DNA of 64,000 nucleotides from Bradyrhizobium sp. 149 (GTDB taxonomy: Bacteria > Pseudomonadota > Alphaproteobacteria > Rhizobiales > Xanthobacteraceae): assembly GCF_023073915.1 (NCBI RefSeq), contig NZ_JADPKK010000022.1, positions 558,001 to 622,000 of the forward strand. Reading direction: 5' to 3'. The translations under genes and the position numbers were made by a program. The notes under the pieces were generated by a model. The model made no database searches. It worked only from the letters and a program-made list of their open reading frames with translations, and was not told the origin of the DNA. Below are positions 55,805 through 64,000 of the stretch, one piece after another. The stretch's first letter is position 1, and each line of letters opens with the position of its first letter.

Positions 55805-56407
55805 CTATCTGGCCCGGGCACCCGGCGGCTCGAGGATGACCTCCTTGAGGTTGTCGCCACTGATGACGACGATCGCGAAATTCAGCCGGCCGCGTTCGCG
55901 CACCAGGCCGCCGCTGATCGCCTTGCCGGAGGCCGCGCGTTCGGCGACGTGCACCGCATCCGCAAGGCGATGCTTGATGGCGCCGAGCGCGGCGAGGTTG
56001 CTGCGGTCGTCCAGATCGAGCTCGGCGAGGGGAAGGGCAGCTTCCCCGCCGACGAGCTCGCCGGTCGCGGCATTGATGGTGTGGCGCCAGATCCGGTCAT
56101 TGTGCAGGGTCTTCACCCGGTAGACCGGCACGCCGGAGGCTCCATCGAAACTCACATCCGCCGTCGTGGCGCCGGCGTGGCGGGCTTCCGCAATCGCCAT
56201 GGCCTGGCTGATCGAGATCGACGAGCTGCGGAAGCGCTCGATCTCGCGACTGACCGCTTGGCGATCGGCCTCGGTGTCACCATCTGTGTTGCTGTATAGG
56301 GCGGCCGACGTGCCCGTACTCACGATCGCTCGCGCCGGCGCTGCGACGAGGAATGCGGACAGGGCGATCGCAAGCAAGCCCGAGGTCCATGGTTTGGCGG
56401 TCGTCAT
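55805..56407 (-). CDS. Exported PepSY-domain protein
   Basis: A 200-residue protein with a signal peptide (TSGLLAIALSAFLVAAPARA) and two PepSY-like segments: ISISQAMAIAEARHAGATTADVSF and, later, a region with AAVHVAERAASG-like spacing and EVILEPP. PepSY modules are thought to inhibit peptidases or sense the envelope. ATG 56407 follows GAGGG. A palindrome resembling a TetR operator lies about 170 bases upstream. Confidence 0.8.
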   Translation of the reverse strand: MTTAKPWTSGLLAIALSAFLVAAPARAIVSTGTSAALYSNTDGDTEADRQAVSREIERFRSSSISISQAMAIAEARHAGATTADVSFDGASGVPVYRVKTLHNDRIWRHTINAATGELVGGEAALPLAELDLDDRSNLAALGAIKHRLADAVHVAERAASGKAISGGLVRERGRLNFAIVVISGDNLKEVILEPPGARAR

Positions 56408-56579
56408 GCTCGAAACCCTCGGCCAGCGAGTGTGCCGGATGATCGTAAAGAATTCGCGGCCGACCTTGGGCATCGGTCGGCCGCTGAGCGTCGTGACGGG
56501 CTAGGCCCGCCGCGGCGATCGAAGCGGTGCGGACCTCTTTGGGGCTGGTGAAAAAGCGATCCGCATCGCCCTATAATTT

Positions 56580-56596
56580 AACCATACCGTATCGTT
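56580..56596. promoter_or_regulatory. Putative TetR operator upstream of the PepSY gene
   Basis: AACCATAC-C-GTATCGTT is a palindrome with one mismatch per arm of eight. Its right half plus TTGTTT (56589-56602) is repeated exactly at 58806-58819. It lies just past the stop of the TetR gene and before the PepSY gene. Confidence 0.5.
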
Positions 56597-56657
56597 TTGT
56601 TTTGGTCAACGGCGCGGGTGCGGTTCTCTTGGAAAGATTCGCAACCTCACGGAATTG

Positions 56658-57440
56658 TCAGCGGGATGGGCGCCGCCGCTGCGTGCCCTTCGCAGCGCTC
56701 TGGACCCGGTCCGCAGATCCCAACGCACCGGCCAGGAACAGTTTGATCGCAGCGCGCATGCGCTTTTCCGCGACCTTCATCTCCGGCGGCGTTCCAAACG
56801 TCGCCAGGCGATGGTTGTGACCGACGACGACGTCGAGAAACACCTCGGCTGCTATGGTGGTGTCGTCGACGTCGAGCGCGCCTTGCGCCACCAGATGGTC
56901 GAAGAAGCGTGCCGTTGTGGCGACGGCCTTGAGCCAGCCTTCCTCCTTGCCGAGCTTGGCGATATCAGGGAAGTTGATGGCCTGCGACGTCATCATGCGG
57001 CTGAAGGCAACGGCATCGGGACCGCAGGTGAAGGTCAACATCTCCCGCCCGATCTCGACCAGCCGCTGCTCGACCGAGATGTCCGAGGCGCTGCCGAGCT
57101 GCATCTCTGCGGCCGCGGATAGCGGTGCAAGCCAGCGCGCGATCTCGCGCCTCAGCACGGCGGCGAACAATCCGCGCTTGTCGCCGTAACGGGCATAGAC
57201 GGTGGGCTTACTTACCCGGGCCGCTTCCGCGACCGCATCGAGCGAGGTGGCGTCGAAGCCGCGATCCAGGAACAAGCGGGTGGCGACCTCGATCAGCCGC
57301 TGATCGCGCTCGATCGCGGCCGATTTCGTCGGCCGCCCGCCGCGTGATTTCGGCACCTCGCGCCGCGCCGCAGCCGCTCTTGTCCTGGTCGCAGTCAATC
57401 CCATGCCCAATGATTCCTGCGCGGTCGTGACATCAGTCAT
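56658..57440 (-). CDS. TetR/AcrR-family transcriptional regulator
   Basis: A 260-residue repressor-type regulator. The helix-turn-helix is FDATSLDAVAEAARVSKPTVYARY (about 62-85), and the C-terminal part resembles the TetR_C_7/AefR-like ligand domain. The N-terminal 40 residues are basic and disordered. It lies between the PepSY and patatin genes on the same strand, and matching palindromes lie in front of both neighbours. The effector is unknown, possibly a fatty acid or membrane lipid. Confidence 0.9.
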   Translation of the reverse strand: MTDVTTAQESLGMGLTATRTRAAAARREVPKSRGGRPTKSAAIERDQRLIEVATRLFLDRGFDATSLDAVAEAARVSKPTVYARYGDKRGLFAAVLRREIARWLAPLSAAAEMQLGSASDISVEQRLVEIGREMLTFTCGPDAVAFSRMMTSQAINFPDIAKLGKEEGWLKAVATTARFFDHLVAQGALDVDDTTIAAEVFLDVVVGHNHRLATFGTPPEMKVAEKRMRAAIKLFLAGALGSADRVQSAAKGTQRRRPSR

Positions 57441-57538
57441 TGCTCTATAACGCGCAGCAACCGGTGCGTCATGGCTAATCTGGCCGAAATGGCCGCATCG
57501 TCAACGGTCTCGACCCGGCCTCGTTCCTCCGTGAGGTC

Positions 57539-58723
57539 TCACGGAAGCGTCGAAGTCCAGGCCTGGCCTGAAGCCGCCTTCTCATATCCGTACTGATACA
57601 GCGCTCGCATATAGGCGGTGTCGAACCCTTCCGAGGGAGCCGCCGGATAGTCGCGCGCGATGTAGGAGAGATGAAAGCCAAGGCGGTTGCGCCTGGCAAA
57701 ATCATAGGTCGAGAAGATGATCGAACGGGTCTGCGACTGGGTGATCGACGACAGGCTGCGTGAAGCAACGTCGATGGTGCTGTTGGAGACGAGCTCGAAG
57801 TTGCGTTCGATCTTCTTGTTGACGAGGATGTAGATCTCCATTCTCGCAGTGCCGGGCAGGCGACTGCCCTGGAACAGCAGGGCTTCCGGCAGCGTCAGCA
57901 CCGGCGCCGTCACGCCGCCGTCGACATGCATCTCCTGAAACCTGCGGCCCTGGCCTTCGGCGTCGATCATGATCGGCGGAAACACCAGGGGTATACTGGC
58001 GGACGCCGCCATTACGTCGCGAAACAGCTTGAGCGCCTCGGGCGTGCCGACGGCGGCGATCTTGCCCATGTCCCAGATGGCGGTCCGCTGCGTGTCGAGA
58101 TCGGTCGTCACCACTAGCAACTTCCGCCCCTTGGCGTTTTCGCGCGCGATCTGCGCCATGATCTCGGACCCTACATAACGGGCGACGAGCTCACGCAGCC
58201 GCGTGTTGCCGAACAGGCCAGATCCGAACAGCACGCGCATGATGCTGGGATCGCTCAACAGGCTCTCCGCGATACCGCTGGTGTAGACCTCCTTCAGCGT
58301 GTCGTCATATTGCGAGCCGAGAAACGCAAAGGGAGCAATCAGGCCGCCGGTGCTCACGCCCGAGACGACGGAGAAGGTGGGACGGGTTCTGGCCGCGGTC
58401 CAGCCGTTGAGCACGCCGACGCCGTAGGCGCCATCGGCGCCGCCGCCTGACAGCGCCAGGTAGGACTTCGTCGCGGTGCTGGTGTCCTTCTCGAAGCTGA
58501 ACTTCGTGACGGGGTCGTCGGCGTAGCGGCGGAGCCCGTCGATATCGAGCACGCGCGATGTGCTGGCTTCGGTGGCCGTATAGGGCGTGCGGGGCAGGGA
58601 GGTGCAGGCGCCGAGCGCCAAGCTGCACGTCAGGACCAGCAATCCGATCAGGCGGGCGCCTGTCTGCCTTGTCCCGCCATGCGAACGGCCGGAGATGTCA
58701 GTCGAACTTAGAGGGAAGGGCAT
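57539..58723 (-). CDS. Patatin-like phospholipase lipoprotein
   Basis: A 394-residue protein with a lipobox LGAC (Cys40) and a patatin domain (about 85-290). The oxyanion loop is LALSGGGADGAYGVG, the nucleophile is S124 in GVSTG and the partner Asp is D268 in VDGG. It is predicted to hydrolyse membrane lipid esters in the envelope. It lies about 100 bases upstream of the TetR gene on the same strand, so they may share a transcript. An operator-like palindrome lies 74 bases before its start. Confidence 0.87.
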   Translation of the reverse strand: MPFPLSSTDISGRSHGGTRQTGARLIGLLVLTCSLALGACTSLPRTPYTATEASTSRVLDIDGLRRYADDPVTKFSFEKDTSTATKSYLALSGGGADGAYGVGVLNGWTAARTRPTFSVVSGVSTGGLIAPFAFLGSQYDDTLKEVYTSGIAESLLSDPSIMRVLFGSGLFGNTRLRELVARYVGSEIMAQIARENAKGRKLLVVTTDLDTQRTAIWDMGKIAAVGTPEALKLFRDVMAASASIPLVFPPIMIDAEGQGRRFQEMHVDGGVTAPVLTLPEALLFQGSRLPGTARMEIYILVNKKIERNFELVSNSTIDVASRSLSSITQSQTRSIIFSTYDFARRNRLGFHLSYIARDYPAAPSEGFDTAYMRALYQYGYEKAASGQAWTSTLP

Positions 58724-58796
58724 TGTCGGTGGCTAGCGATCACGCATTTACCGCCGTCGGCGACATCGCCGCGGCATTTCGTCCAGCCCCAGATGA

Positions 58797-58813
58797 AACT
58801 ACACTGTATCGTT
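58797..58813. promoter_or_regulatory. Putative TetR operator upstream of the patatin gene
   Basis: AACTACAC-T-GTATCGTT is an imperfect palindrome (two mismatches) whose right part extends GTATCGTTTTGTTT (58806-58819), identical over 14 bases to 56589-56602. It is 74 bases before the patatin ATG. Confidence 0.5.
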
Positions 58814-58952
58814 TTGTTTAACAAGCGCTGCGGGCGCAGATATCCGTGGCCCAAATATCCATGTCCGGCGTGTCCCAGTCTGGGTCATAAGCGGGCCGAA
58901 GCTCCGCCTGAGCGGGTTGATCGGCCGCCTCCGACACGCAATAAGCACCGTC

Positions 58953-60101
<1,149 letters not shown>

Positions 60102-60116
60102 GTCAATTGCACAAGG

Positions 60117-60335
60117 TCAGTTGCAGAGGAAGCGCTGCTTGATGGCATGCTTGGTCACGAAGCCGTAGCCGCAATTGTCGCAGGTCCAGAGATAGCTGAT
60201 CACATGGTCCGAGACGTAAGCAGAACCTTCGGCGGCGACCATGGAGTCCGCACAGACGGGACAGGTGGGCAACTCACTGGAACGCGGATCGCGGTTCAGC
60301 GCGACGGTCGACAACACTTCAGCGACTGCTGACAT
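60117..60335 (-). CDS. Small zinc-ribbon protein
   Basis: A 72-residue protein with two CxxC pairs, PTCPVCADSM and WTCDNCGYGF, forming a zinc ribbon. The C-terminus is basic (KHAIKQRFLCN). No function is known. It converges on tgt, 15 bases away. Confidence 0.82.
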   Translation of the reverse strand: MSAVAEVLSTVALNRDPRSSELPTCPVCADSMVAAEGSAYVSDHVISYLWTCDNCGYGFVTKHAIKQRFLCN

Positions 60336-60462
60336 CGTGGTGACCTCTCTGCTTGAGACCTAAGTCTAACATAAGCAGAATCAGTTGACGAGGTCGCAAC
60401 ACAAATGCGTTGGTTTTCTGATAATGAGAGCTCACGCGGTTTTGCGATGCAGCGTATTTAAC

Positions 60463-60615
60463 ATGTGCCGCAATGTCGCTTGCGTGTCGCCGCAGGCTGT
60501 CTGTAACTGCGCAAGAGCTGCAACAGAAGCGCAAATTGTCGCCACAGGAGTTCATCATGGACGCATCGTCCACTACGGGTGCAGCGCACCAACCCGGCCG
60601 CGGCCGGATCTATGA
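60463..60615 (+). CDS. Cysteine-rich upstream ORF overlapping cysK
   Basis: A 50-codon frame starting MCRNVACVSPQAVCNC with four Cys in the first sixteen codons. It overlaps the cysK start by 59 bases in another frame. A GATAAT hexamer at 60420-60425 could be the -10 box that starts the transcript about 30 bases before it. No ribosome site precedes the ATG, so translation is uncertain. If used, it could sense cysteinyl-tRNA and control cysK. Confidence 0.35.
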   Translation: MCRNVACVSPQAVCNCARAATEAQIVATGVHHGRIVHYGCSAPTRPRPDL

Positions 60616-61534
60616 TTCGATCGTCGATGCTTTTGGCGACACGCCGATCGTGCGCTTGCGCCGGCTGCCGGGCATGCACGGCGTGAACGCGACCATTTTG
60701 GCAAAACTTGAATATTTCAATCCCGCCGCAAGCGTGAAGGATCGCATCGGGGCGGCCATGATCATCGCCATGGAGAAGGCCGGCATCGTCAAGCCGGACA
60801 CCGTGCTGATCGAGCCGACCTCCGGCAATACAGGCATCGCGCTGGCCTTCGTCGCCGCCTCGCGCGGCTACAGGCTCAAGCTGGTCATGCCGGAATCGAT
60901 GTCGATTGAACGACGCAAGATGCTGGCGTTTCTCGGCGCAGAGCTGGTGCTGACCCCGGCAGCACAGGGCATGAAGGGCGCGATCGCAACCGCCGAAGAG
61001 CTGTTGAAGACGACGCCGAATTCGGTGATGCCGCAGCAGTTCAAGAACCTCGCTAATCCCGAGGTGCATCGCCTCACCACCGCGGAGGAGATCTGGAAGG
61101 ACACCGGCGGCAACATCGACTTCTTCGTCGCCGGCGTCGGCACCGGCGGCACCATCACTGGCGTCGGCCAGGTGCTGAAGCCGCGCAAGCCCTCGCTGCG
61201 CGTGGTCGCAGTCGAGCCTGAGGAGAGCCCGGTGCTGTCGGGCGGCCAGCACACGCCGCACAAGATCCAGGGCATCGGCGCAGGCTTCGTCCCTGATATT
61301 CTCGACCGCTCGGTGATCGACGAGATCGTGAAGATTAACTCGACCACGGCGATCGAGACCTCGCGGGCGCTGGCGCGGCATGAGGGCATTCCGGGCGGCA
61401 TCTCCTCGGGCGCCGCGATCGCCGCGGCCCTCCGGATCGGCAAACGGCCGGAAGCAGCGGGGAAAACCATCCTGGTGGTGGTGCCATCCTTCTCCGAGCG
61501 GTATCTTTCGACGGCTCTGTTTGAGGGAATCTAG
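60557..61534 (+). CDS. cysK: Cysteine synthase A (O-acetylserine sulfhydrylase)
   Basis: CysK makes cysteine from O-acetylserine and sulfide using PLP. The 325-residue protein has the PLP lysine K61 in NPAASVKDRIG, the substrate loop TSGNTGIAL and the phosphate-binding GTGGTITGVG. The ATG at 60557 follows ACAGGAG at eight bases. A short cysteine-rich frame overlaps its start. The BrnA-like gene follows three bases after the stop. Confidence 0.95.
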   Translation: MDASSTTGAAHQPGRGRIYDSIVDAFGDTPIVRLRRLPGMHGVNATILAKLEYFNPAASVKDRIGAAMIIAMEKAGIVKPDTVLIEPTSGNTGIALAFVAASRGYRLKLVMPESMSIERRKMLAFLGAELVLTPAAQGMKGAIATAEELLKTTPNSVMPQQFKNLANPEVHRLTTAEEIWKDTGGNIDFFVAGVGTGGTITGVGQVLKPRKPSLRVVAVEPEESPVLSGGQHTPHKIQGIGAGFVPDILDRSVIDEIVKINSTTAIETSRALARHEGIPGGISSGAAIAAALRIGKRPEAAGKTILVVVPSFSERYLSTALFEGI

Positions 61535-61537
61535 GAC

Positions 61538-61780
61538 ATGGCGGATCAACCACCGAGGCGGCCACGGACGTTGGGCGACGCCCGGACGGAGGCTGAGGCA
61601 GCGTTCAAGAAGGTGACCGCCAAGGTCGTCATAGCGCCGCCGAAGCAGAATGTGACGCCGGGAATCAAGGAGCAGGTCACGCTGCGCATCGACCAGGACG
61701 TGCTGGAGCATTTCCAGGAGGGCGGCCCCGGCTGGCAGGACCGCATCAACGAGGCGTTGCGGAAGGTCGCGGGAAAGTAG
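61538..61780 (+). CDS. Orphan BrnA-like ribbon-helix-helix protein
   Basis: An 80-residue basic protein whose C-terminal half (EQVTLRIDQDVLEHFQEGGPGWQDRINEALRK) matches the BrnA antitoxin ribbon-helix-helix. No BrnT toxin gene is adjacent. It starts three bases after cysK, so it is read with it. It could be a regulator derived from an antitoxin. Confidence 0.8.
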   Translation: MADQPPRRPRTLGDARTEAEAAFKKVTAKVVIAPPKQNVTPGIKEQVTLRIDQDVLEHFQEGGPGWQDRINEALRKVAGK

Positions 61781-61806
61781 GACCACAGGCTGAGCAAGTC
61801 GCCCCT

Positions 61807-61914
61807 GCTGACGAGGCGCGTCAGCGCCGTCTCGAACCAAATGCCCCGCTGCTGTATCCGGGCCTTCGTCCTTCGAGACGCGCTCTTTTGGAGCGCTCCT
61901 CACGATGAGGAGCT
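61807..61914. repeat. Inverted-repeat intergenic element, family B, copy 2
   Basis: Shares GCCGTCTCGAACCA, GGGCCTTC, TCCTTCGAGACGCG and GCTCCTCA-GATGAGGA with the element at 53297-53406, in the same order and orientation. It lies between the BrnA-like gene and the caspase-like gene. Confidence 0.8.
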
Positions 61915-61921
61915 GGCAACG

Positions 61922-61947
61922 AAAAAGCCCGGCGCGAGCCGGGCTTT
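61922..61947 (-). terminator. Intrinsic terminator of the caspase-like gene
   Basis: AAAGCCCGGC pairs with GCCGGGCTTT around a four-base loop; on the minus strand it is followed by TT after the T-ending stem. It is about 23 bases past the stop at 61970. It may also work for the plus-strand operon. Confidence 0.82.
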
Positions 61948-61969
61948 GTGTTTCGCTCTGGCTTGGGCC

Positions 61970-63403
61970 TCAGCGGCGGAACATGCCGCCCATCATGCCG
62001 CCGACGACGCCGCCGACGAAGGCTGCGCCGGCCGGATCGCCGCCATTGCTGCGATGGGGAGCCGGTGCGGGCGCGCTGCTGGTCGCGGGGGCGCTGGCGG
62101 CGCGGCGGGCTGCTTTCTGGCTGTTGTCGTTCGCAGTCGGCGGGCCGGCCACGACCTCGGAAAGCAGAGCCTTGTGCTGGAGCTTGTTGAGGTAACCTGA
62201 CGAGGGATAGCCGCGCGCCGCCTGCCAGCGCTTGAGCACGGACCGGGTCTCGTCGCTGAACACGCCTGTCTGTTTGTTGTCGAAGCCGAGCCCGCCGAGA
62301 CGACGCTGCACGTCTCGGCGCTGGTTCTTGTCGAGGCCGATCTGGTCCTCGGTAAGCTGGGTAGCCTCATCGGTGAAGGTCGCGGGATCGACGCCAGCGG
62401 TGAGGGTACGCGTCGCCGTCGAGGGGCCGCTCTTGATGGCCGCGAGCCGCGCCAGCGCCAGCGCCTTGAATTGGCCGTTCGGGTAGGCGGAGAGGTAGGC
62501 GTTGAGCTCTTCCGGCTTGTTGCTCTCCTTGACCGAGCGCCAATATTCGAGCTCGACACCGTCCGAATTGCCCCCGGTTGCCGCTGGCACGAAGCCAGTA
62601 GCCGACGGTGCCGCATTGGCGACCTGGGTCGTCGGGGCCTGGTTGAGATAGACCGCGCCGATCAAATTGGTGTGGCCCCAAGGCAGCTGGCCCTTGTGGG
62701 TCTCCTCGTTGACCTGGGCGCGCACCGACGTCATCGCCTGCTGGATCTCGATACCAGGCTTGGTGATGTTGTCGATGAGCGCACGGGTGAACGGGCTGTT
62801 GTTGCCCTCCTGGCCGTCGAGCGCGGTCTGGCCCGGGCCGGTGGCGAAAGCGATCAGCGTGCCTTCGCCGGATTTCATCTCGGCAAGACCGCTCTGCACG
62901 TTGACGCTGCGGGTTGCGGAGTTCGACTTGATCTTGGCGGCGAACGGATTGTCGCGGCAAGCGTCAAGGAAGACCAGCTTGACCTTGGCGTCGCCCATGG
63001 TCTGCTCGAGCGTCAGATCGATGTTGATGGCGGCACCGAGCTTGACGTCCATCTCCGACTTGATGTCGGCGTCGACAGGCAGAAGATAGTTGGAGCCGCC
63101 GACGGCGATGCCGTGACCGGCATAATAGAACACTGCGACATCGGAGCCCTGCGCCTTGCGGCCGAAGTCCAGCAGCTTCTCCGTCATCTGGTCGCGCGAG
63201 AGGTTCGAACCTTCGATCACCTCGAAGCCGACATTGCGTAGCGTTGCCGCCATCGCCTTGGCGTCGATCGGCGGGTTCGGCAATTGTGCGACGTTCTTGT
63301 AGGTGCCGTTGCCGACGACGAAAGCAACACGGCGGTCGGCCTTCGCGGCGTTGACCGACAGTGCCATGCACATCAGCGAAGCGAGGAGGGTGAGAGTGCG
63401 CAT
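61970..63403 (-). CDS. Exported caspase-like (peptidase C14) protein
   Basis: A 477-residue protein with a signal peptide (MRTLTLLASLMCMALSVNAA) and a caspase-like domain (about 25-265). The catalytic dyad is H97 in YYAGHGI and C149 in LDACRDNPF, both intact. A linker leads to a peptidoglycan-binding-like repeat (about 390-445, QRRDVQRRLGGLGFDNKQTG). The end is Ala/Pro-rich, with a Gly/Met-rich tail. ATG 63403 gives the signal peptide; the longer frame to 63526 does not. It is predicted to act in the periplasm; substrate unknown. Confidence 0.88.
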   Translation of the reverse strand: MRTLTLLASLMCMALSVNAAKADRRVAFVVGNGTYKNVAQLPNPPIDAKAMAATLRNVGFEVIEGSNLSRDQMTEKLLDFGRKAQGSDVAVFYYAGHGIAVGGSNYLLPVDADIKSEMDVKLGAAINIDLTLEQTMGDAKVKLVFLDACRDNPFAAKIKSNSATRSVNVQSGLAEMKSGEGTLIAFATGPGQTALDGQEGNNSPFTRALIDNITKPGIEIQQAMTSVRAQVNEETHKGQLPWGHTNLIGAVYLNQAPTTQVANAAPSATGFVPAATGGNSDGVELEYWRSVKESNKPEELNAYLSAYPNGQFKALALARLAAIKSGPSTATRTLTAGVDPATFTDEATQLTEDQIGLDKNQRRDVQRRLGGLGFDNKQTGVFSDETRSVLKRWQAARGYPSSGYLNKLQHKALLSEVVAGPPTANDNSQKAARRAASAPATSSAPAPAPHRSNGGDPAGAAFVGGVVGGMMGGMFRR

Positions 63404-63597
63404 CTGGAATCCCCAACAGAATCGAATTGCAGGCAGCAACAAATTGGCAGCAAACCTACACGAAATCGCCCGGCGCCGTGCAAGCAAAACGATCGCAACC
63501 TGTTGCTTCGCGGCCAAGTGTTGCACGGTGGATTACCCCTCCAACGTGATCCAAATCACACGGCCACTTTGTTTTGTCGCGCGAGGCGGCGCGAGGT

Positions 63598-64000
63598 TCA
63601 GTGTGCGGGAGCCGGAACCCGGGGAGCTGGCTTCAGATTCAGAAGGTTGCCGAACAGGATCAGCGCGGCGCCGACCACCGTCCAAGTATCAAGCCGCTCG
63701 GAATAGAGCAGCCAGCCAGCGGTTGCGGTCAATGGAACCCGCAGGAAGTCCATGGGAACGACGATGGTCGCATCCGCATAGCGCATCGCGCTGGCGAGGC
63801 AGTAATGCGAAAACGTGCCGCAGACGGCGATCACGCATAGCCAGGCCCAGACGTAGGCGGAAGGCCAGGTCCAGACGAACAGCGTAGGAATGAAGCCTGC
63901 GACCGATTGCACCACCAGCATCCAGAACAGGATCGATAGCGCGCTTTCGGTGCGGGTCAGCGACTTGACCAGCACCATGGACACGCCAAAGCCCATCGCG
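63598..64000 (-). CDS. EamA/DMT-family transporter (5' part outside the window)
   Basis: The C-terminal 130 or so residues of an inner-membrane drug/metabolite transporter. About four to five helices are visible, with the EamA signature MDFLRVPLTATAGWLLYSERLDTWTVVGAALILFGNLLNL. The start lies beyond base 64000. The substrate is unknown. Confidence 0.85.
   Translation of the reverse strand, partial: AMGFGVSMVLVKSLTRTESALSILFWMLVVQSVAGFIPTLFVWTWPSAYVWAWLCVIAVCGTFSHYCLASAMRYADATIVVPMDFLRVPLTATAGWLLYSERLDTWTVVGAALILFGNLLNLKPAPRVPAPAH

Overview
This window is chromosomal DNA of a high-GC alphaproteobacterium, most likely Bradyrhizobium or a close relative in the Nitrobacteraceae. The grounds are the gene order, two GTTC-N7-GTTC type LexA boxes, Omp25/RopB-like barrels that share a DLAARPYTKAP start to the mature protein, a DUF1217 protein, and several inverted-repeat intergenic elements of the kind scattered through these genomes. 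No phage, insertion sequence, CRISPR array, rRNA or tRNA gene was seen. Most genes are core housekeeping; the accessory content is small and sits mainly at 26-39 kb and 55-59 kb.

Layout. 1-12.5 kb (+): end of argS, a SPOR-domain envelope protein, nagZ, scpA-scpB, tatA-tatB-tatC, serS, a hypothetical gene, surE, pcm and an nlpD-like lipoprotein gene, with one stand-alone receiver gene on the minus strand. 12.6-19.5 kb: a DUF815 ATPase (-), then yajC-secD-secF followed by two genes related to complex I assembly factors (Mth938/NDUFAF3-like and NDUFAF6-like) and a threonine dehydratase. 19.5-26.5 kb (all -): class V aminotransferase, CAP protein, a kinase/AMP-binding-C fusion coupled to trmFO, DUF1127, MltB-type transglycosylase and DUF2189 membrane protein. 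26.8-39.6 kb: small stress-type genes (DUF3597, two GNAT paralogues around an SPW protein), a lipoprotein, a gene broken by an amber codon, an acyl-CoA ligase with a double PPC-domain protein, DUF1217, an ABC-type ATPase, a HigBA-like pair with a damaged toxin start, a structured repeat, an SRPBCC/YVTN pair, HAD and DinB. 39.6-45.5 kb: uvrA (-) and ssb (+), each with a LexA box, separated by two outer-membrane barrel genes. 45.9-55.6 kb: gyrA, kup (-), coaD, two cyclophilins around a TonB-C-like protein, queA and asd (-). 55.8-64 kb: PepSY protein, TetR regulator, patatin lipoprotein, tgt, zinc ribbon, cysK, orphan BrnA-like protein, caspase-like protein and a partial EamA transporter.

The most interesting signal is non-coding. 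Upstream of asd lies a complete candidate transcription attenuator: a promoter placed so that the AUG would be at or next to +1, a 23-codon leader with seven Thr codons among codons 3-13, and an intrinsic terminator directly before asd. Other points worth attention are a cysteine-rich upstream ORF overlapping cysK, matching imperfect palindromes in front of the patatin and PepSY genes beside a TetR gene, a tRNA-guanine transglycosylase lacking its zinc cysteines, and a structured intergenic repeat at about 36.1-36.6 kb.
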